DNA of 64,000 nt from Paraburkholderia phytofirmans OLGA172 (GCF_001634365.1 NZ_CP014579.1:1860001-1924000); one strand, 5' to 3'. Counted from the first letter of the stretch, positions 17,959 through 27,329 are shown. Notes: generated by a model not told the origin, from the sequence alone. Program-made: numbers and translations.

Positions 17959-18678
17959 ATGTCAAAATCGCATCATCCCAAAGAGAATCACCTGCTATCG
18001 GTCCTGCCGGAAGCGGAGTGGAAGCGCATCGAGCCGCATCTCGTGCCGGTCGATATGCCGCTGGGAGAGGTCGTCTACGAATCCGGCGACCGCCTCGATC
18101 ATGTCTATTTCCCCACTACCGCCATCATCTCGCTGCTGTACGTCATGGAAGATGGCGCGTCCGCCGAGATAGCGATTGTCGGTAACGAAGGGCTCGTCGG
18201 TATCGCCCTCTTTATGGGTGGAGAAACCACGCCCAGCCGCGCCGTCGTGCAAAGCGCAGGGCACGCCTACCGGCTGGACGCGCGTATCCTGAAGGAGGAG
18301 TTTCATCGTGCCGGTCCCGTTCAGCGGCTGCTGCTTCGCTACACCCAGGCGCTGATCACCCAGATGGCACAAACCGCCGTCTGCAACCGGCACCACTCGA
18401 TCGATCAACAGTTGTGCCGCTGGCTGCTCCTAAGCATTGATAGATTGCCGTCCAACCAGTTGAAGATGACTCAGGAACTGATTGCCAATATGCTCGGCGT
18501 GCGCCGCCCCGGCGTGACCGAGGCGGCCACGAAGCTGCAGGACGCAGGGTTGATCCGCTATAGCTATGGTCATATCGAGGTACTGGATAGGCCCGGGCTG
18601 GAAAAGCGTGTCTGCGAATGCTACGGCGTAGTCAGAAGGGAATTCGACCGGCTGTTGCCCGATCTGCGTGCAATCTAG
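17959..18678 (+). CDS. Crp/Fnr-family regulator, paralog 1
   Basis: A 239-residue protein: cyclic-nucleotide-binding-like beta-roll (about residues 20-140), dimerisation helix, and C-terminal helix-turn-helix LIANMLGVRRPGVTEAATKL. ATG 17959 follows GAGGAG at five bases; an in-frame GTG at 17953 overlaps that site. No Cys cluster of the FNR type is seen, so an iron-sulfur sensor is unlikely; the ligand is unknown. About 87% identical by eye to the paralog at 22412. Boxes 3 and 4 upstream suggest autoregulation. It is the leading candidate to bind the GTACG palindromes. Confidence 0.9.
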   Translation: MSKSHHPKENHLLSVLPEAEWKRIEPHLVPVDMPLGEVVYESGDRLDHVYFPTTAIISLLYVMEDGASAEIAIVGNEGLVGIALFMGGETTPSRAVVQSAGHAYRLDARILKEEFHRAGPVQRLLLRYTQALITQMAQTAVCNRHHSIDQQLCRWLLLSIDRLPSNQLKMTQELIANMLGVRRPGVTEAATKLQDAGLIRYSYGHIEVLDRPGLEKRVCECYGVVRREFDRLLPDLRAI

Positions 18679-18719
18679 AGTGGGTTCGCCGCGTCGTCTC
18701 CCAGGTGGAAAACGCGCGT

Positions 18720-18866
18720 TCAGTGAATGTGGCTTCCGAAAAGCCCCAGCAGTCCGATCACAATCAGATAGATTGCCACGATGTAGTTCAACAGACGTGG
18801 CACCACAAGAATCAGGATGCCGGCGATCAACGAAACTAGTGGACCTGCACTCGTGAGCATATGCAT
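18720..18866 (-). CDS. DUF3096-like small membrane protein
   Basis: A 48-residue membrane peptide with two hydrophobic segments, LVSLIAGILILVVPRLLNYI and VAIYLIVIGLLGLFG, the layout of DUF3096 proteins. GAGGAGGG precedes the ATG. It converges on the Crp-like gene. Function unknown; such proteins are common in stress loci. Confidence 0.8.
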   Translation of the reverse strand: MHMLTSAGPLVSLIAGILILVVPRLLNYIVAIYLIVIGLLGLFGSHIH

Positions 18867-18929
18867 GATTTTCCCTCCTCGCTCACTCGCACGCGGCACG
18901 CGCCGTATGCGAGCTTCGACCCACCCACG

Positions 18930-19517
18930 TTACAGGGTTTTGAGCCGGCTGACCTTCGTGCCGTCGAGCGTCGCGCCTGCCATTAGCCCACTGTTGGTCA
19001 GCACGAACGCGTCCACCTGACCAGTTGCCGTACCCGTATCGACGTTGCCGTTCGCTCCGATCTTCAGCAATGCCACCGACGCATCACCGCCCGCCGACCA
19101 GCCATCGCTGTTACGGAATTTCGCCAACGATTCTTCCGTCATGAACAGAAAGACGATCGCCTTCGACTGCGCGCCGGCTTGCCAGCCGATCGAACCCGTT
19201 GCTGTGCTGTAGTACCCGACGGTACGCCCGCCGACCCGCAGCGAGCCCTCGCCATACTGGCCGCCTATGACGAAGCCGGCATCGATGACCGACGGGAACA
19301 CCAGCACCCCGCGGGCCTTCGCAACCAGTTCGCGCGATCCATTTGCGGCGTTGTAGAGACGCCCCAAGGTCGAGTCCACACCCGCGTCGATGCTGCGACG
19401 CTTGCCCATCTGTGTGCTGCTGGCGTCGGACGGACTCGTCGTCGTGCAACCCGATACCGCAAGCCCGATCACGAGGATCGAACCGGGTGTCGTGAATAGA
19501 AATTTTCTTCGTAGCAT
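18930..19517 (-). CDS. Ysc84-domain lipoprotein
   Basis: A 195-residue lipoprotein. The signal peptide ends in the lipobox AVSGC (Cys near residue 25), followed by a Ysc84/SYLF-like lipid-binding domain with LVAKARGVLVFPSVIDAGFV and the C-terminal DAFVLTNSGLMAGATLDGTK. It would sit in the outer or inner membrane facing the periplasm. Two adjacent ATGs exist (19520 and 19517); the second gives better spacing to GGAGG. It is divergent from the entericidin-like gene, and the shared gap holds box 5. Confidence 0.85.
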   Translation of the reverse strand: MLRRKFLFTTPGSILVIGLAVSGCTTTSPSDASSTQMGKRRSIDAGVDSTLGRLYNAANGSRELVAKARGVLVFPSVIDAGFVIGGQYGEGSLRVGGRTVGYYSTATGSIGWQAGAQSKAIVFLFMTEESLAKFRNSDGWSAGGDASVALLKIGANGNVDTGTATGQVDAFVLTNSGLMAGATLDGTKVSRLKTL

Positions 19518-19758
19518 CATGGCCTCCACTTCTGCTGATAGTGACGCTGACACTACGCTCGATCGACTCCGGAAGCGGTACGTCAGCGTACAAACTGCCA
19601 CCACGGCAGGCAAAGCAAGCCGTTCGAGAAAGAAGCCAGTGAAGTTCGAAAAACGTTGGCCCACTTTCTATGGAACCGCAAGTACTTCGTGCATCTTGAG
19701 CGCCTCGTCATACCAATCACGAGAGATCGACGTCAGGATGTGCGCCGCCGCCGGACAT

Positions 19759-19774
19759 GTCGGTACGATCCTGT
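19759..19774. promoter_or_regulatory. GTACG-type palindrome, box 5 (weaker)
   Basis: GGTACGATCCTGTACC, with GGTAC/GTACC arms around six bases and one mismatch to the GTACG-N4-CGTAC form. It lies between the Ysc84 lipoprotein and the entericidin-like gene. Confidence 0.55.
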
Positions 19775-19906
19775 ACCAGACTCCGCCGCGTCCGGGCGAT
19801 GTCGTGCCTCTACGGGCAGCGTCTCACTACCTTGCATGCAAACGTCCGCCATCGGACAGACGTCGATCTGGAATGGTGGCATTACTGAATTATTCGATCG
19901 AATTCG

Positions 19907-19972
19907 CTCTTGTCTATGCACCGCAAGCGGCACCGGGAATCAGCTTGTTCCTCCCGCTCCAGTTTCAATGGA
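19907..19972 (+). pseudogene. C-terminal relic of a secreted His-rich protein
   Basis: This stretch encodes VYAPQAAPGISLFLPLQFQ, nearly the same as VYAPESAPGISLFIPLQFR at the C-terminus of the gene at 5924. The stop codon is gone and no related upstream part is seen. It is evidence of a past duplication of the small stress-gene cluster. Confidence 0.7.
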
Positions 19973-20028
19973 AAAGTATCCGGCTCGCAACCGCTGCCGG
20001 CAACACGAACGTTTCGCAGGAGGACACC

Positions 20029-20163
20029 ATGATGCGACTCATCGTTCTGTTTATGATCGCCGGTACCGCTCTTCTCGCGGGCTGCAACACTGTTGCGGGC
20101 GCGGGCCAGGACATATCAAAAGGCGGTCAGGCCATCCACAACACCGCTGAGGACGCCAAGTAA
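20029..20163 (+). CDS. Entericidin-like small lipoprotein
   Basis: A 44-residue lipoprotein with a signal ending in LLAGC, followed by NTVAGAGQDISKGGQAIHN, the pattern of entericidin A/B-type lipoproteins. AGGAGG lies five bases before ATG 20029. In E. coli entericidins belong to a stationary-phase antidote/toxin pair; only the family likeness is claimed here. Confidence 0.88.
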   Translation: MMRLIVLFMIAGTALLAGCNTVAGAGQDISKGGQAIHNTAEDAK

Positions 20164-20225
20164 ACGGCGCCTGCTATCGGTGTTGCGGATGTTCAAGAAA
20201 AAATTGCACCCAAAGGGGAATGGAG

Positions 20226-20381
20226 ATGAAGAACCAAACACGTGCATGGATGCTGATTGCGCTGTCGCTGATTGCCGGCCTGAGCGCCTGCATCCTCGTC
20301 CCGGTCGGCGGCGGCGACTACCACGGCGGTGGCGGCTACCACGGCGGTGGCGAATATCACGAGGCTCACGATCATTACTAG
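20226..20381 (+). CDS. Small Gly/His-rich lipoprotein
   Basis: A 51-residue peptide. The signal segment ends in the lipobox GLSAC (Cys at 22), followed by a short tail of Gly, His and Tyr repeats (GGGDYHGGGGYHGGG). It follows the entericidin-like gene by 62 bases on the same strand. The His-rich tail may bind metal. Function unknown. Confidence 0.7.
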   Translation: MKNQTRAWMLIALSLIAGLSACILVPVGGGDYHGGGGYHGGGEYHEAHDHY

Positions 20382-20448
20382 GCGTGCCGCGTTCATCGCT
20401 TTCGCGCGGCGCGAAATCAGGCGCAGACAGATTACCGGCGGCCGATCT

Positions 20449-22122
20449 TTACGGCTGAGCGCAATCATGGGCAAGCGCATGTTCCTCAAGCGTGCCATCC
20501 ACCATCGCCTGGGCTTCCTCAACGATGCGCGTCAGGTGATCTTCACCCAGGAAGCTCTCCGCATAGATCTTGTAGATATCTTCGGTTCCTGACGGACGTG
20601 CAGCGAACCAACCGTTCTTCGTGATCACCTTGATGCCGCCGATGGCGGCGCGATTGCCTGGAGCACGGTCGAGCACCTGTTCGATCTGTTCGCCGGCCAG
20701 TTCGGTGTGGGGAAACTGCGCCGGCGAGAGCCGCCCCAGCAGCGCGCGCTGCTGGGCCGTTGCCACGGCTTGCACTCGACGTTCAACCGGCTCGCCCATC
20801 CTCTGGGTCAGATCCCGGTAGATTTCAGCGGGATCGCGGCCAATTCGCGTCGTGATCTCGGCCGACAGCAACGCCGATACGATGCCATCCTTGTCGGTCG
20901 TCCACGCCGTGCCATCGAGCCGCAGACAACTGGCGCCCGCGCTCTCCTCCCCGCCGAAGCCGAGCGAGCCGTCGAGCAGGCCGTCGACAAACCATTTGAA
21001 TCCGACCGGCACTTCGTATAGCGTACGACCGAGCCTCTCGCTCACGCGATCGATCATCTGGCTGCTGACAATGGTTTTGCCCACCGCCGCATGGGCGCGC
21101 CACCGGGGGCGATGAGAATACAGATAATCGACGAGGACCGTGAGATAGTGATTCGGTGGCAGCAGCCCGGCGCGCCGCGTAACGATGCCATGGCGATCGT
21201 GATCGGTGTCGCACGCAAAGGCCACATCGAAGCGATCCTTCTGGTCGATCAGCGTTTGCATCGCATAAGGCGACGATGGATCCATGCGAATCCGCCCATC
21301 CCAGTCGACACTCATGAAGCGGAAAGTTGGATCGACGTCGTCGTTGACCACGCTCAAATTCAGGCCATATCGCTCGGCAATCGGCCCCCAGTAGTGCACA
21401 CCCGCGCCGCCAAGCGGGTCGACTCCCAGGACGATCGGCGCGCCACGCACCACATCCATATCGATGACGCTGACGAGATCGCCAACGTAGGCGTTGAGGA
21501 AGTCATGCCGGTGCGTCGTCGTGGCGCGCAGCGCCTTCGATAAGCACATCCGCAGCACGCCGTCCAGCTTGCTTTCGAGCAATCCGTTCGCTGCCGCTTC
21601 GATCCAGCCGGTCACGATTTCGTCAGCCGGCCCGCCACTCGGTGGGTTGTATTTGAAACCGCCGCTTTCCGGTGGATTGTGTGACGGCGTCACCACGATG
21701 CCGTCCGCCAGTCCCGCAGTGCAGCCGCGGTTGTACGCGACGATGGCGTGCGACACCGCCGGCGTGGGCGTGTATTCACCGTTTTGCGCGATCATGACCT
21801 CAACGCCGTTGGCGGCCAGCACCTCGAGCGCACTCGCGTAAGCGGGTTCAGACAATGCATGCGTGTCGACGCCGATAAACAGCGGGCCGTCGATACCCGC
21901 CTGCCGCCGATAACAGCAGATCGCCTGCGTGATGGCGAGCACATGCCACTCATTGAAGCTGCGAGCGAAAGCCGAGCCGCGATGCCCGGAGGTGCCGAAT
22001 GCGACCCGCTGCGCCGGAATCGCGGGGTCGGGCCTTTCTGTGTAATACGACGTGACCAGCCGGGGGACGTTGACCAGCATCTCATGATGTGCCGGTTTTC
22101 CAGCGAGAGGATTGATGTTCAT
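20449..22122 (-). CDS. pgm: Phosphoglucomutase (alpha-D-glucose type)
   Basis: A 557-residue phosphohexomutase interconverting glucose 1- and 6-phosphate. It shows [10 protein letters not shown], the active phosphoserine loop TPSHNPP, the metal site DTDHDRHG and the C-terminal phosphate-binding [15 protein letters not shown] 22122 gives the family N-terminus [11 protein letters not shown]; a longer frame to 22194 is not favoured. It would feed glycogen, trehalose or polysaccharide synthesis. A half-box (TGTACGGTATCGG) lies at about 22214. Confidence 0.95.
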   Translation of the reverse strand: MNINPLAGKPAHHEMLVNVPRLVTSYYTERPDPAIPAQRVAFGTSGHRGSAFARSFNEWHVLAITQAICCYRRQAGIDGPLFIGVDTHALSEPAYASALEVLAANGVEVMIAQNGEYTPTPAVSHAIVAYNRGCTAGLADGIVVTPSHNPPESGGFKYNPPSGGPADEIVTGWIEAAANGLLESKLDGVLRMCLSKALRATTTHRHDFLNAYVGDLVSVIDMDVVRGAPIVLGVDPLGGAGVHYWGPIAERYGLNLSVVNDDVDPTFRFMSVDWDGRIRMDPSSPYAMQTLIDQKDRFDVAFACDTDHDRHGIVTRRAGLLPPNHYLTVLVDYLYSHRPRWRAHAAVGKTIVSSQMIDRVSERLGRTLYEVPVGFKWFVDGLLDGSLGFGGEESAGASCLRLDGTAWTTDKDGIVSALLSAEITTRIGRDPAEIYRDLTQRMGEPVERRVQAVATAQQRALLGRLSPAQFPHTELAGEQIEQVLDRAPGNRAAIGGIKVITKNGWFAARPSGTEDIYKIYAESFLGEDHLTRIVEEAQAMVDGTLEEHALAHDCAQP

Positions 22123-22411
22123 CGCGATATCCTTTGGTAGTCGAGACTCATGATGGCGACACCCAGGTTCGCCCGCATCTATCTTTCTGAGCACGACTTT
22201 CTCTCTCGCGACAGGCAGATGTCTGTACGGTATCGGGCAATGATTTTTAGTTGAGCAGACGGTGTGAGCAACGACAACCTGCGGAGATCAATCCGGCGCT
22301 TGCGGCGAAGATTGACGCTCCGTCGGGTCATCGCGTGCAGCGGGCCGCCGGTCGCATCGACAGCCGTTTTGAACGAGGTTGCGCGGCGCTCCCGCGCACA
22401 TCACGGGTTGT

Positions 22412-23131
22412 CTATAGCGCTCTCAAGTCCGGCAGCAGGCGGTCGAATTCCCGTTTCACCACCCTGTAGCATTCACACACGCGCTTTTCGAGCCCCGGTC
22501 GATCCAGCACTTCGATGTGGCCGTAGCTGTAACGGATCATGCCGGCGTCCTGTAACTTCATCGCCGCTTCGGTGACGCCGGGCCGGCGCACCCCAAGCAT
22601 GTTGGCAATCAGTTCCTGGGTCATCTTCAACTCGTTGGACGGCAGGCGGTCGATGCTCAGCAGCAGCCAACGGCACAACTGCTGGTCGATCGAATGATGC
22701 CGGTTGCACACCGCGGTCTGCGCCATCTGGGTGATCAGCGCCTGGGTATAGCGCAACAGCAGTCGCTGCATTGGGCCGGCGCGATGAAACTCCTCCTTAA
22801 GAATACGGGCCTCCAGCCGGTACGCCTTTCCCGCACTCTGCACGACCGCCCGGCTTGGCGTGGTGTCGCCGCCCATGAAGAGGGCAATGCCGACCACCCC
22901 CTCATTGCCGACGATCGCAATCTCGCCGGACGCGCCGTCTTCCATCACATACAGCAGCGAAACGATCGCGGTGGATGGGAAATAGACATGGTCGAGGCGG
23001 TCACCCGATTCATAGACCACCTGTCCCAACGGCATATCCACTTGCACCACATGCGGTCCGATGCGGACCCACTCTGCTTCAGGCAACACCGCAAGCAGAT
23101 GATTGTCGTGAGGTTGATTGATGCTCGACAT
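22412..23131 (-). CDS. Crp/Fnr-family regulator, paralog 2
   Basis: A 239-residue Crp/Fnr protein with the same beta-roll and helix-turn-helix (LIANMLGVRRPGVTEAAMKL) as the gene at 17959 and only about thirty scattered differences. The recognition helix is identical, so both should bind the same DNA site. ATG 23131 has GGGGAG eight bases upstream; a GTG at 23140 overlaps that site. No FNR-type Cys cluster. The pair brackets the Ysc84, entericidin and pgm genes. Confidence 0.9.
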   Translation of the reverse strand: MSSINQPHDNHLLAVLPEAEWVRIGPHVVQVDMPLGQVVYESGDRLDHVYFPSTAIVSLLYVMEDGASGEIAIVGNEGVVGIALFMGGDTTPSRAVVQSAGKAYRLEARILKEEFHRAGPMQRLLLRYTQALITQMAQTAVCNRHHSIDQQLCRWLLLSIDRLPSNELKMTQELIANMLGVRRPGVTEAAMKLQDAGMIRYSYGHIEVLDRPGLEKRVCECYRVVKREFDRLLPDLRAL

Positions 23132-23186
23132 GAGAGACACTCCCCGAAATCCCGAAAGAAGCGGCGTCGTATTCGTAAGATTGCGA

Positions 23187-23465
23187 CTAACAAGATGGGC
23201 GCAGGCGCAGTTGTACTACCGTTCGGAGCGGCTTATTGCGTGACCCTGCGCGGTGGCGCGCAGCAGCCCCCAGCCCCACCATGAAATTATAGGCGGCACT
23301 GGCCCAGGGGTACCCCACGGCCTTCCAGCTCGGACCGTAGCCCCATCCATTGCTGTAGCGCCATGACGGAAAAGCGCCGACGAGCAGCGGAACCAAAACG
23401 ATAAGAAAAAGTAATCCTAATGAAATTTCAAGTCTCCCTGTGTCGCGGCGTGCTGGCTCAACCAC
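23187..23465 (-). CDS. DUF3309-like small membrane protein, degenerate
   Basis: The segment SLGLLFLIVLVPLLVGAFP then WRYSNGWGYGPS matches the opening half of DUF3309 membrane peptides. Those usually continue into a second hydrophobic helix; here the frame continues into an unrelated polar tail. The usual start position is ATT instead of ATG, and the only in-frame start is a GTG at 23465. It may be a decaying gene. Confidence 0.4.
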   Translation of the reverse strand: MVEPARRDTGRLEISLGLLFLIVLVPLLVGAFPSWRYSNGWGYGPSWKAVGYPWASAAYNFMVGLGAAARHRAGSRNKPLRTVVQLRLRPSC

Positions 23466-23731
23466 ACCCGGCCCGCCGCCGTCATGTTGATGACGCCACA
23501 GGCACGCGATTCGTAGGCAAGCCCGCCGCCTAATCGTTCTTCCGCTATCGCCTGTACTGGAAGCGCGAATAACTCGGGAAACGCGAACAACTCAACTTTT
23601 TCCGCACTTCGCCGATATACCACTCGAACGCAGTATTGGGTTGGACAGACGCGACACTTGTTGGAGCGGCGAGCATGAGCCAACCCGCAATCCCCCAATT
23701 CAGGTGCCTCAGGAGGGCACGCTTCACGATC

Positions 23732-25645
23732 ATGAAACGAATCTACACGACGTTCCTCGCCGCACTGCTGATCGCTACGCTTGCCCCGGAGTGCCATGGA
23801 CAGTACACCACAGACTGGGTGGCGAACACATTTGGAACCAATGCTACCCGCGTGGGTAGCGTCGCACGCTCCATGTGGATAGCGCCCGAGGGCGTCATCT
23901 ACACGGCTTCCATGTGGGACGAAAACGAAGGGGGTGTCGCGATATACCAGAACGGCCAAAGCCTGGGGTCCATAGGAGGTCACGGCGACTTTCAGGGCTC
24001 GGCCATTACGGGAAATGCAACTTCGATCTTCGCCGCTCTGCAATTCAATACCACTTACGGCAGCGGCACGGTGGGGCGGTACAACCGAACCACTCAAGCT
24101 CGCGACTTTCTCATCTCGGTCAGCGCGACAACGACTGAGCAGCGGGCTGATGTCATCACGGGACTCGCGACGTCGGGCTCGCTCCTTTATGCGAGCGACT
24201 TTCCTGGAAATCGCGTCCGCGTCTACACCACCGACGGTGTCTGGCGGCAGGATATCGCCGTCTCAAGCCCTGGCGCGCTCGCGGTGGACAGCGCAGGAAA
24301 CATCTGGGTTGCGCAGAAGAGCACGGGCGCGATCCTCGGATTCAATCCGGCCGGCGTGCTCGTGAACACCATCCAGATGTCCGTCGCCTCTCGACCGTCC
24401 TCGCTGTATTTCGATGCGTCGACCGGGTGTCTCATGATCGGCGACGAGGGCCCCGACATGAACATCAAGATCTATAGCATTTTGGGCATTCCATTTCTGG
24501 TCAGCACATTTGGCATTCAGGGGGGATATCTCGATACGACAACGGGAATCAAAGGCCAGGTTGGCAATAAGCGATTTACCCGCGTCACCGGCATTGGCAA
24601 AGACGCCGCCGGCAACGTGTACGTGCTCAACAACCCGTGGGGCGGAAGCTGGGACCTCGGCCGCGACGGCGGCACCGACATTCACTCCTACGACAGTTTT
24701 GGCCACCTGCAATGGAAGCTTCAGTCTCTCAACTTCGAGGGGGTCGCCGCTCCGGACCCGGGTACGGATGGCGCGTACTTCTATGGAGGCACCAACATCT
24801 ACACCGGCACCGCTGGGGGAACCTTCGTAGCGAACACGGTCGATCCGATCGACTATCCATCCGACCCGCGCATCAACATCAACGATCGCTCACGGGATGA
24901 GCACTTCGGTCAACTTGCCACCGTCGGCGCCAACCGGATCCTCGTGGCGTCCGGCCAGAATCCCGATACTTTCTACTTCTTCCACTTCAATGCCGTGAAT
25001 GGCTACATCGCCATACCGGACGCCACGCTTCCAGGTCCAGCGTTCAATACGACCGCACCGGTCAGGGACGGATTTTGCCTCGACAGCAAAGGGGACGTCT
25101 GGGCCGGTTTGGACAAGACGAATGCCATCTGGCACTACCCGCTGACCGGCTTCGATGCCAACGGCCAGCCAAGCTGGGGAGCAGGAATTGCAACGCCCAT
25201 TCCGGGCACGATCACGCCATTGACGCGGATCGTCTACCTGCCGGAAAGCGACACGATGATCCTGGCACAGGGAGTTGTCGGTAGCACGGACTGGACGTCG
25301 ATCGGAACGCGGATCGAGGTGTATCACGGCTGGCTCGCGGGCAACACGACCGTTCCCAATCCGGTGATCAACCTCGCCAGCGCCAATCCCAAGTCGATCA
25401 CGGCGGCCGGCAACTATCTCTTCGTCGGATACGTACACACCGTGCCCAACATCGATGCCTTCAATCTGACCACAGGCAGCCTGGACACCACGTTGATCAA
25501 CAGCAACCCCAACGCCGTGTACGTCGGCAATGACGTGGATTCGATGTACGGCCTTAGATCGTACCGTCGGTCGACCGGGGAGTACGTGATCACGAAGGAC
25601 AATTACAACGGGAGCAGCGTCATCATTTATCGTTGGACACCCTGA
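23732..25645 (+). CDS. Secreted beta-propeller (NHL/Vgb-like) protein
   Basis: A 637-residue protein with a signal peptide (about residues 1-22, ending ECHG). A series of propeller-like repeats follows, for example GALAVDSAGNIWVAQKSTG, GKDAAGNVYVLNN and FCLDSKGDVWAGLDKT, as in NHL or streptogramin-lyase-like folds. It is rich in Asn, Thr and Gly. It probably acts outside the inner membrane as a binding or lyase-type protein; no substrate can be named. ATG 23732 starts the signal peptide; an in-frame ATG at 23675 has a better ribosome site. It has no operon partner. Confidence 0.8.
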   Translation: MKRIYTTFLAALLIATLAPECHGQYTTDWVANTFGTNATRVGSVARSMWIAPEGVIYTASMWDENEGGVAIYQNGQSLGSIGGHGDFQGSAITGNATSIFAALQFNTTYGSGTVGRYNRTTQARDFLISVSATTTEQRADVITGLATSGSLLYASDFPGNRVRVYTTDGVWRQDIAVSSPGALAVDSAGNIWVAQKSTGAILGFNPAGVLVNTIQMSVASRPSSLYFDASTGCLMIGDEGPDMNIKIYSILGIPFLVSTFGIQGGYLDTTTGIKGQVGNKRFTRVTGIGKDAAGNVYVLNNPWGGSWDLGRDGGTDIHSYDSFGHLQWKLQSLNFEGVAAPDPGTDGAYFYGGTNIYTGTAGGTFVANTVDPIDYPSDPRININDRSRDEHFGQLATVGANRILVASGQNPDTFYFFHFNAVNGYIAIPDATLPGPAFNTTAPVRDGFCLDSKGDVWAGLDKTNAIWHYPLTGFDANGQPSWGAGIATPIPGTITPLTRIVYLPESDTMILAQGVVGSTDWTSIGTRIEVYHGWLAGNTTVPNPVINLASANPKSITAAGNYLFVGYVHTVPNIDAFNLTTGSLDTTLINSNPNAVYVGNDVDSMYGLRSYRRSTGEYVITKDNYNGSSVIIYRWTP

Positions 25646-25881
25646 TCGACCGTGCTCGTCGCGCCTACGCGCCCGGCCAGCAGCGCGGAACCCTGCCGGT
25701 ATTATTGGAGGAGCCAGATCGATCCTGATCCTCGTAATCGCCAGTTTTCAGTTGTCTGAAGATTGAGTCCACGTTGCTGTGCCCGCGCGGCGGCGAACTC
25801 GTTGACCAGGGCGACTGGCCGTACCGAACTGACGAGCCGCGCGTAGGATATGACTAGTTGACCATGAGTTCAGGAGGTGAC

Positions 25882-26073
25882 ATGAACGCTAAAGCGGTGT
25901 GCCCGCTGCACGGACCAACGACCATACTCCGCACGAATTCCTATGGGTTTCCGGTCTATTCGTGCTGCTGCAACGACGTGATATCGGTGACGCCCCCGGA
26001 TGCGTGCACGAGAGCGCCGACGCAACGCGGACGTGATCCGCAGCCCGAACAACCGAAGACGAGGAAAGAGTGA
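25882..26073 (+). CDS. Small Cys-rich hypothetical protein
   Basis: A 63-residue protein beginning MNAKAVCPLHGPTTILRTNS with a later YSCCCND, giving four Cys and a His that could bind zinc; the C-terminus is polar. AGGAGG lies four bases before ATG 25882. A half-box GGCCGTACCG lies about 70 bases upstream (near 25809). Function unknown. Confidence 0.6.
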   Translation: MNAKAVCPLHGPTTILRTNSYGFPVYSCCCNDVISVTPPDACTRAPTQRGRDPQPEQPKTRKE

Positions 26074-26160
26074 CACTGACGGTCAAGCCTGCTGCCTGCA
26101 TTTCTTTACGTCCATCACGAAACCGGCAGGAGGCTTGCCGCTTTGGCTGCAAGCCAGGCG

Positions 26161-27192
26161 TCAGCCAATCAGATCGGCGCCCGTCGTAAGGACAATCTTT
26201 CCAAAGTGAGTGCCGGAATCGATCAGCTCGTGAGCGCCGCGAGCGTCGGCAAGCGCAAAGGTCTTGTAGACAACCGGTTTGATCTTGCCGCTCTCGATGA
26301 GCGGCCAGACCCGCCGCTCGAGTTCATCGATGATGGTCGCTTTGTCAGCGGATGTGCGCGAGCGCAATGTCGAGCCCATATGCATCAGACGTTTCGTCAA
26401 CATCGGCACGAGGTTAAGGTCCTTCGCCGGCCCCTTGATCACGCCCACCTGGAGGATCCGTCCGTCCATGGCTGCGGCGTCATAGTTTCTGGCCACGTAG
26501 TCGCCGGCAATGATGTCGAGAATCACGTCGACGCCTCTTCCATCGGTAACCCGCTTCGTTTCGGCGACGAAATCGTCCTCGCGGTAATCGATCGCGAGGT
26601 CTGCGCCTAGCGCCAGGCTGGCCTCCCGATGCGCCTGCGAGCCAACTGTCGTGATGATTTTCGCAGCGCCGAATGCCTTCGCCAGCATGGTCGCCGTGGT
26701 ACCGATACCTGACGCGCCGCCATGGATCAACACCGATTCGCCGGCAACCAGCTTGCCGCGCTGGAACAGGTTCAGCCATACCGTCATCAACGTTTCGGGC
26801 ATGGCCCCCGCTTCCACCAAGCTCAGGCCTTTGGGGATATGCATCGTGTTGCAGGCGTGCGCGACTGCATATTCTGCGTAGCCACCGCCGGGAATCAAGG
26901 CACACACCAGTTCGCCGATCTGGAATTGGGACACCTCGGAGCCAACGGCAACCACTTGACCTGCCACTTCCAGCCCTGGAATGTCCGAAGCGCCGGGGGG
27001 CGGATCATACAGCCCTTTGCGCTGGAAGACGTCTGGACCGTTCACGGCAGCCGCGTGGATGCGGATCAGAACCTGATCGGCGGCCGGCATCGGCACCGGG
27101 CGCGTAGTCGGCACCAGGACCTCAGGACCGCCGGGCTGTTTGATCTCAATGGCCGTCATGGACGACGGCACACGATAGGTTGAAGCAGACAT
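26161..27192 (-). CDS. NAD(P)H quinone oxidoreductase, PIG3-like
   Basis: A 343-residue zinc-free medium-chain reductase. It has the substrate domain segment AAAVNGPDVFQRKGLYDPPP, then IPGLEVAGQVVAVG, and the NADP-binding loop HGGASGIGTTATMLAKAFGA. It would reduce quinones or enones with NADPH. ATG 27192 follows AAGGAG; an in-frame GTG three codons earlier was rejected. It is divergent from the LysR gene at 27344, which likely controls it through the palindrome at 27314. Confidence 0.92.
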   Translation of the reverse strand: MSASTYRVPSSMTAIEIKQPGGPEVLVPTTRPVPMPAADQVLIRIHAAAVNGPDVFQRKGLYDPPPGASDIPGLEVAGQVVAVGSEVSQFQIGELVCALIPGGGYAEYAVAHACNTMHIPKGLSLVEAGAMPETLMTVWLNLFQRGKLVAGESVLIHGGASGIGTTATMLAKAFGAAKIITTVGSQAHREASLALGADLAIDYREDDFVAETKRVTDGRGVDVILDIIAGDYVARNYDAAAMDGRILQVGVIKGPAKDLNLVPMLTKRLMHMGSTLRSRTSADKATIIDELERRVWPLIESGKIKPVVYKTFALADARGAHELIDSGTHFGKIVLTTGADLIG

Positions 27193-27313
27193 GGATACCA
27201 CTCCTTCTACAGGTGAGGCTCGATTGATCCGGGCGGATCGTTTAACGAGGAACTCTTGCGTTCAGTATAGGCCTCGACATTGATGAATCCGTGCAGCATT
27301 ATTCGAATGGTGA

Positions 27314-27329
27314 GATGCAAATTTGCATC
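27314..27329. promoter_or_regulatory. Perfect 16-base palindrome before lysR
   Basis: GATGCAAATTTGCATC is a perfect palindrome between the divergent oxidoreductase and LysR genes, ending 14 bases before the lysR ATG. It is a good candidate LysR operator for autoregulation. Confidence 0.6.

Larger units (their letters stand above)
19518..20028. promoter_or_regulatory. Gap with box 5 and a gene fragment
   Basis: This 511-base gap holds box 5 (19759-19774) and a short relic of the His-rich secreted protein (19907-19972). Nothing else coding is supported. Confidence 0.5.

Noticed and set aside
23417..23640. Minus-strand protein ending GVINMTAAGRVWLSQHA
   Set aside because: The composition is plausible, but no start, ribosome site or family could be found; it overlaps both neighbours.
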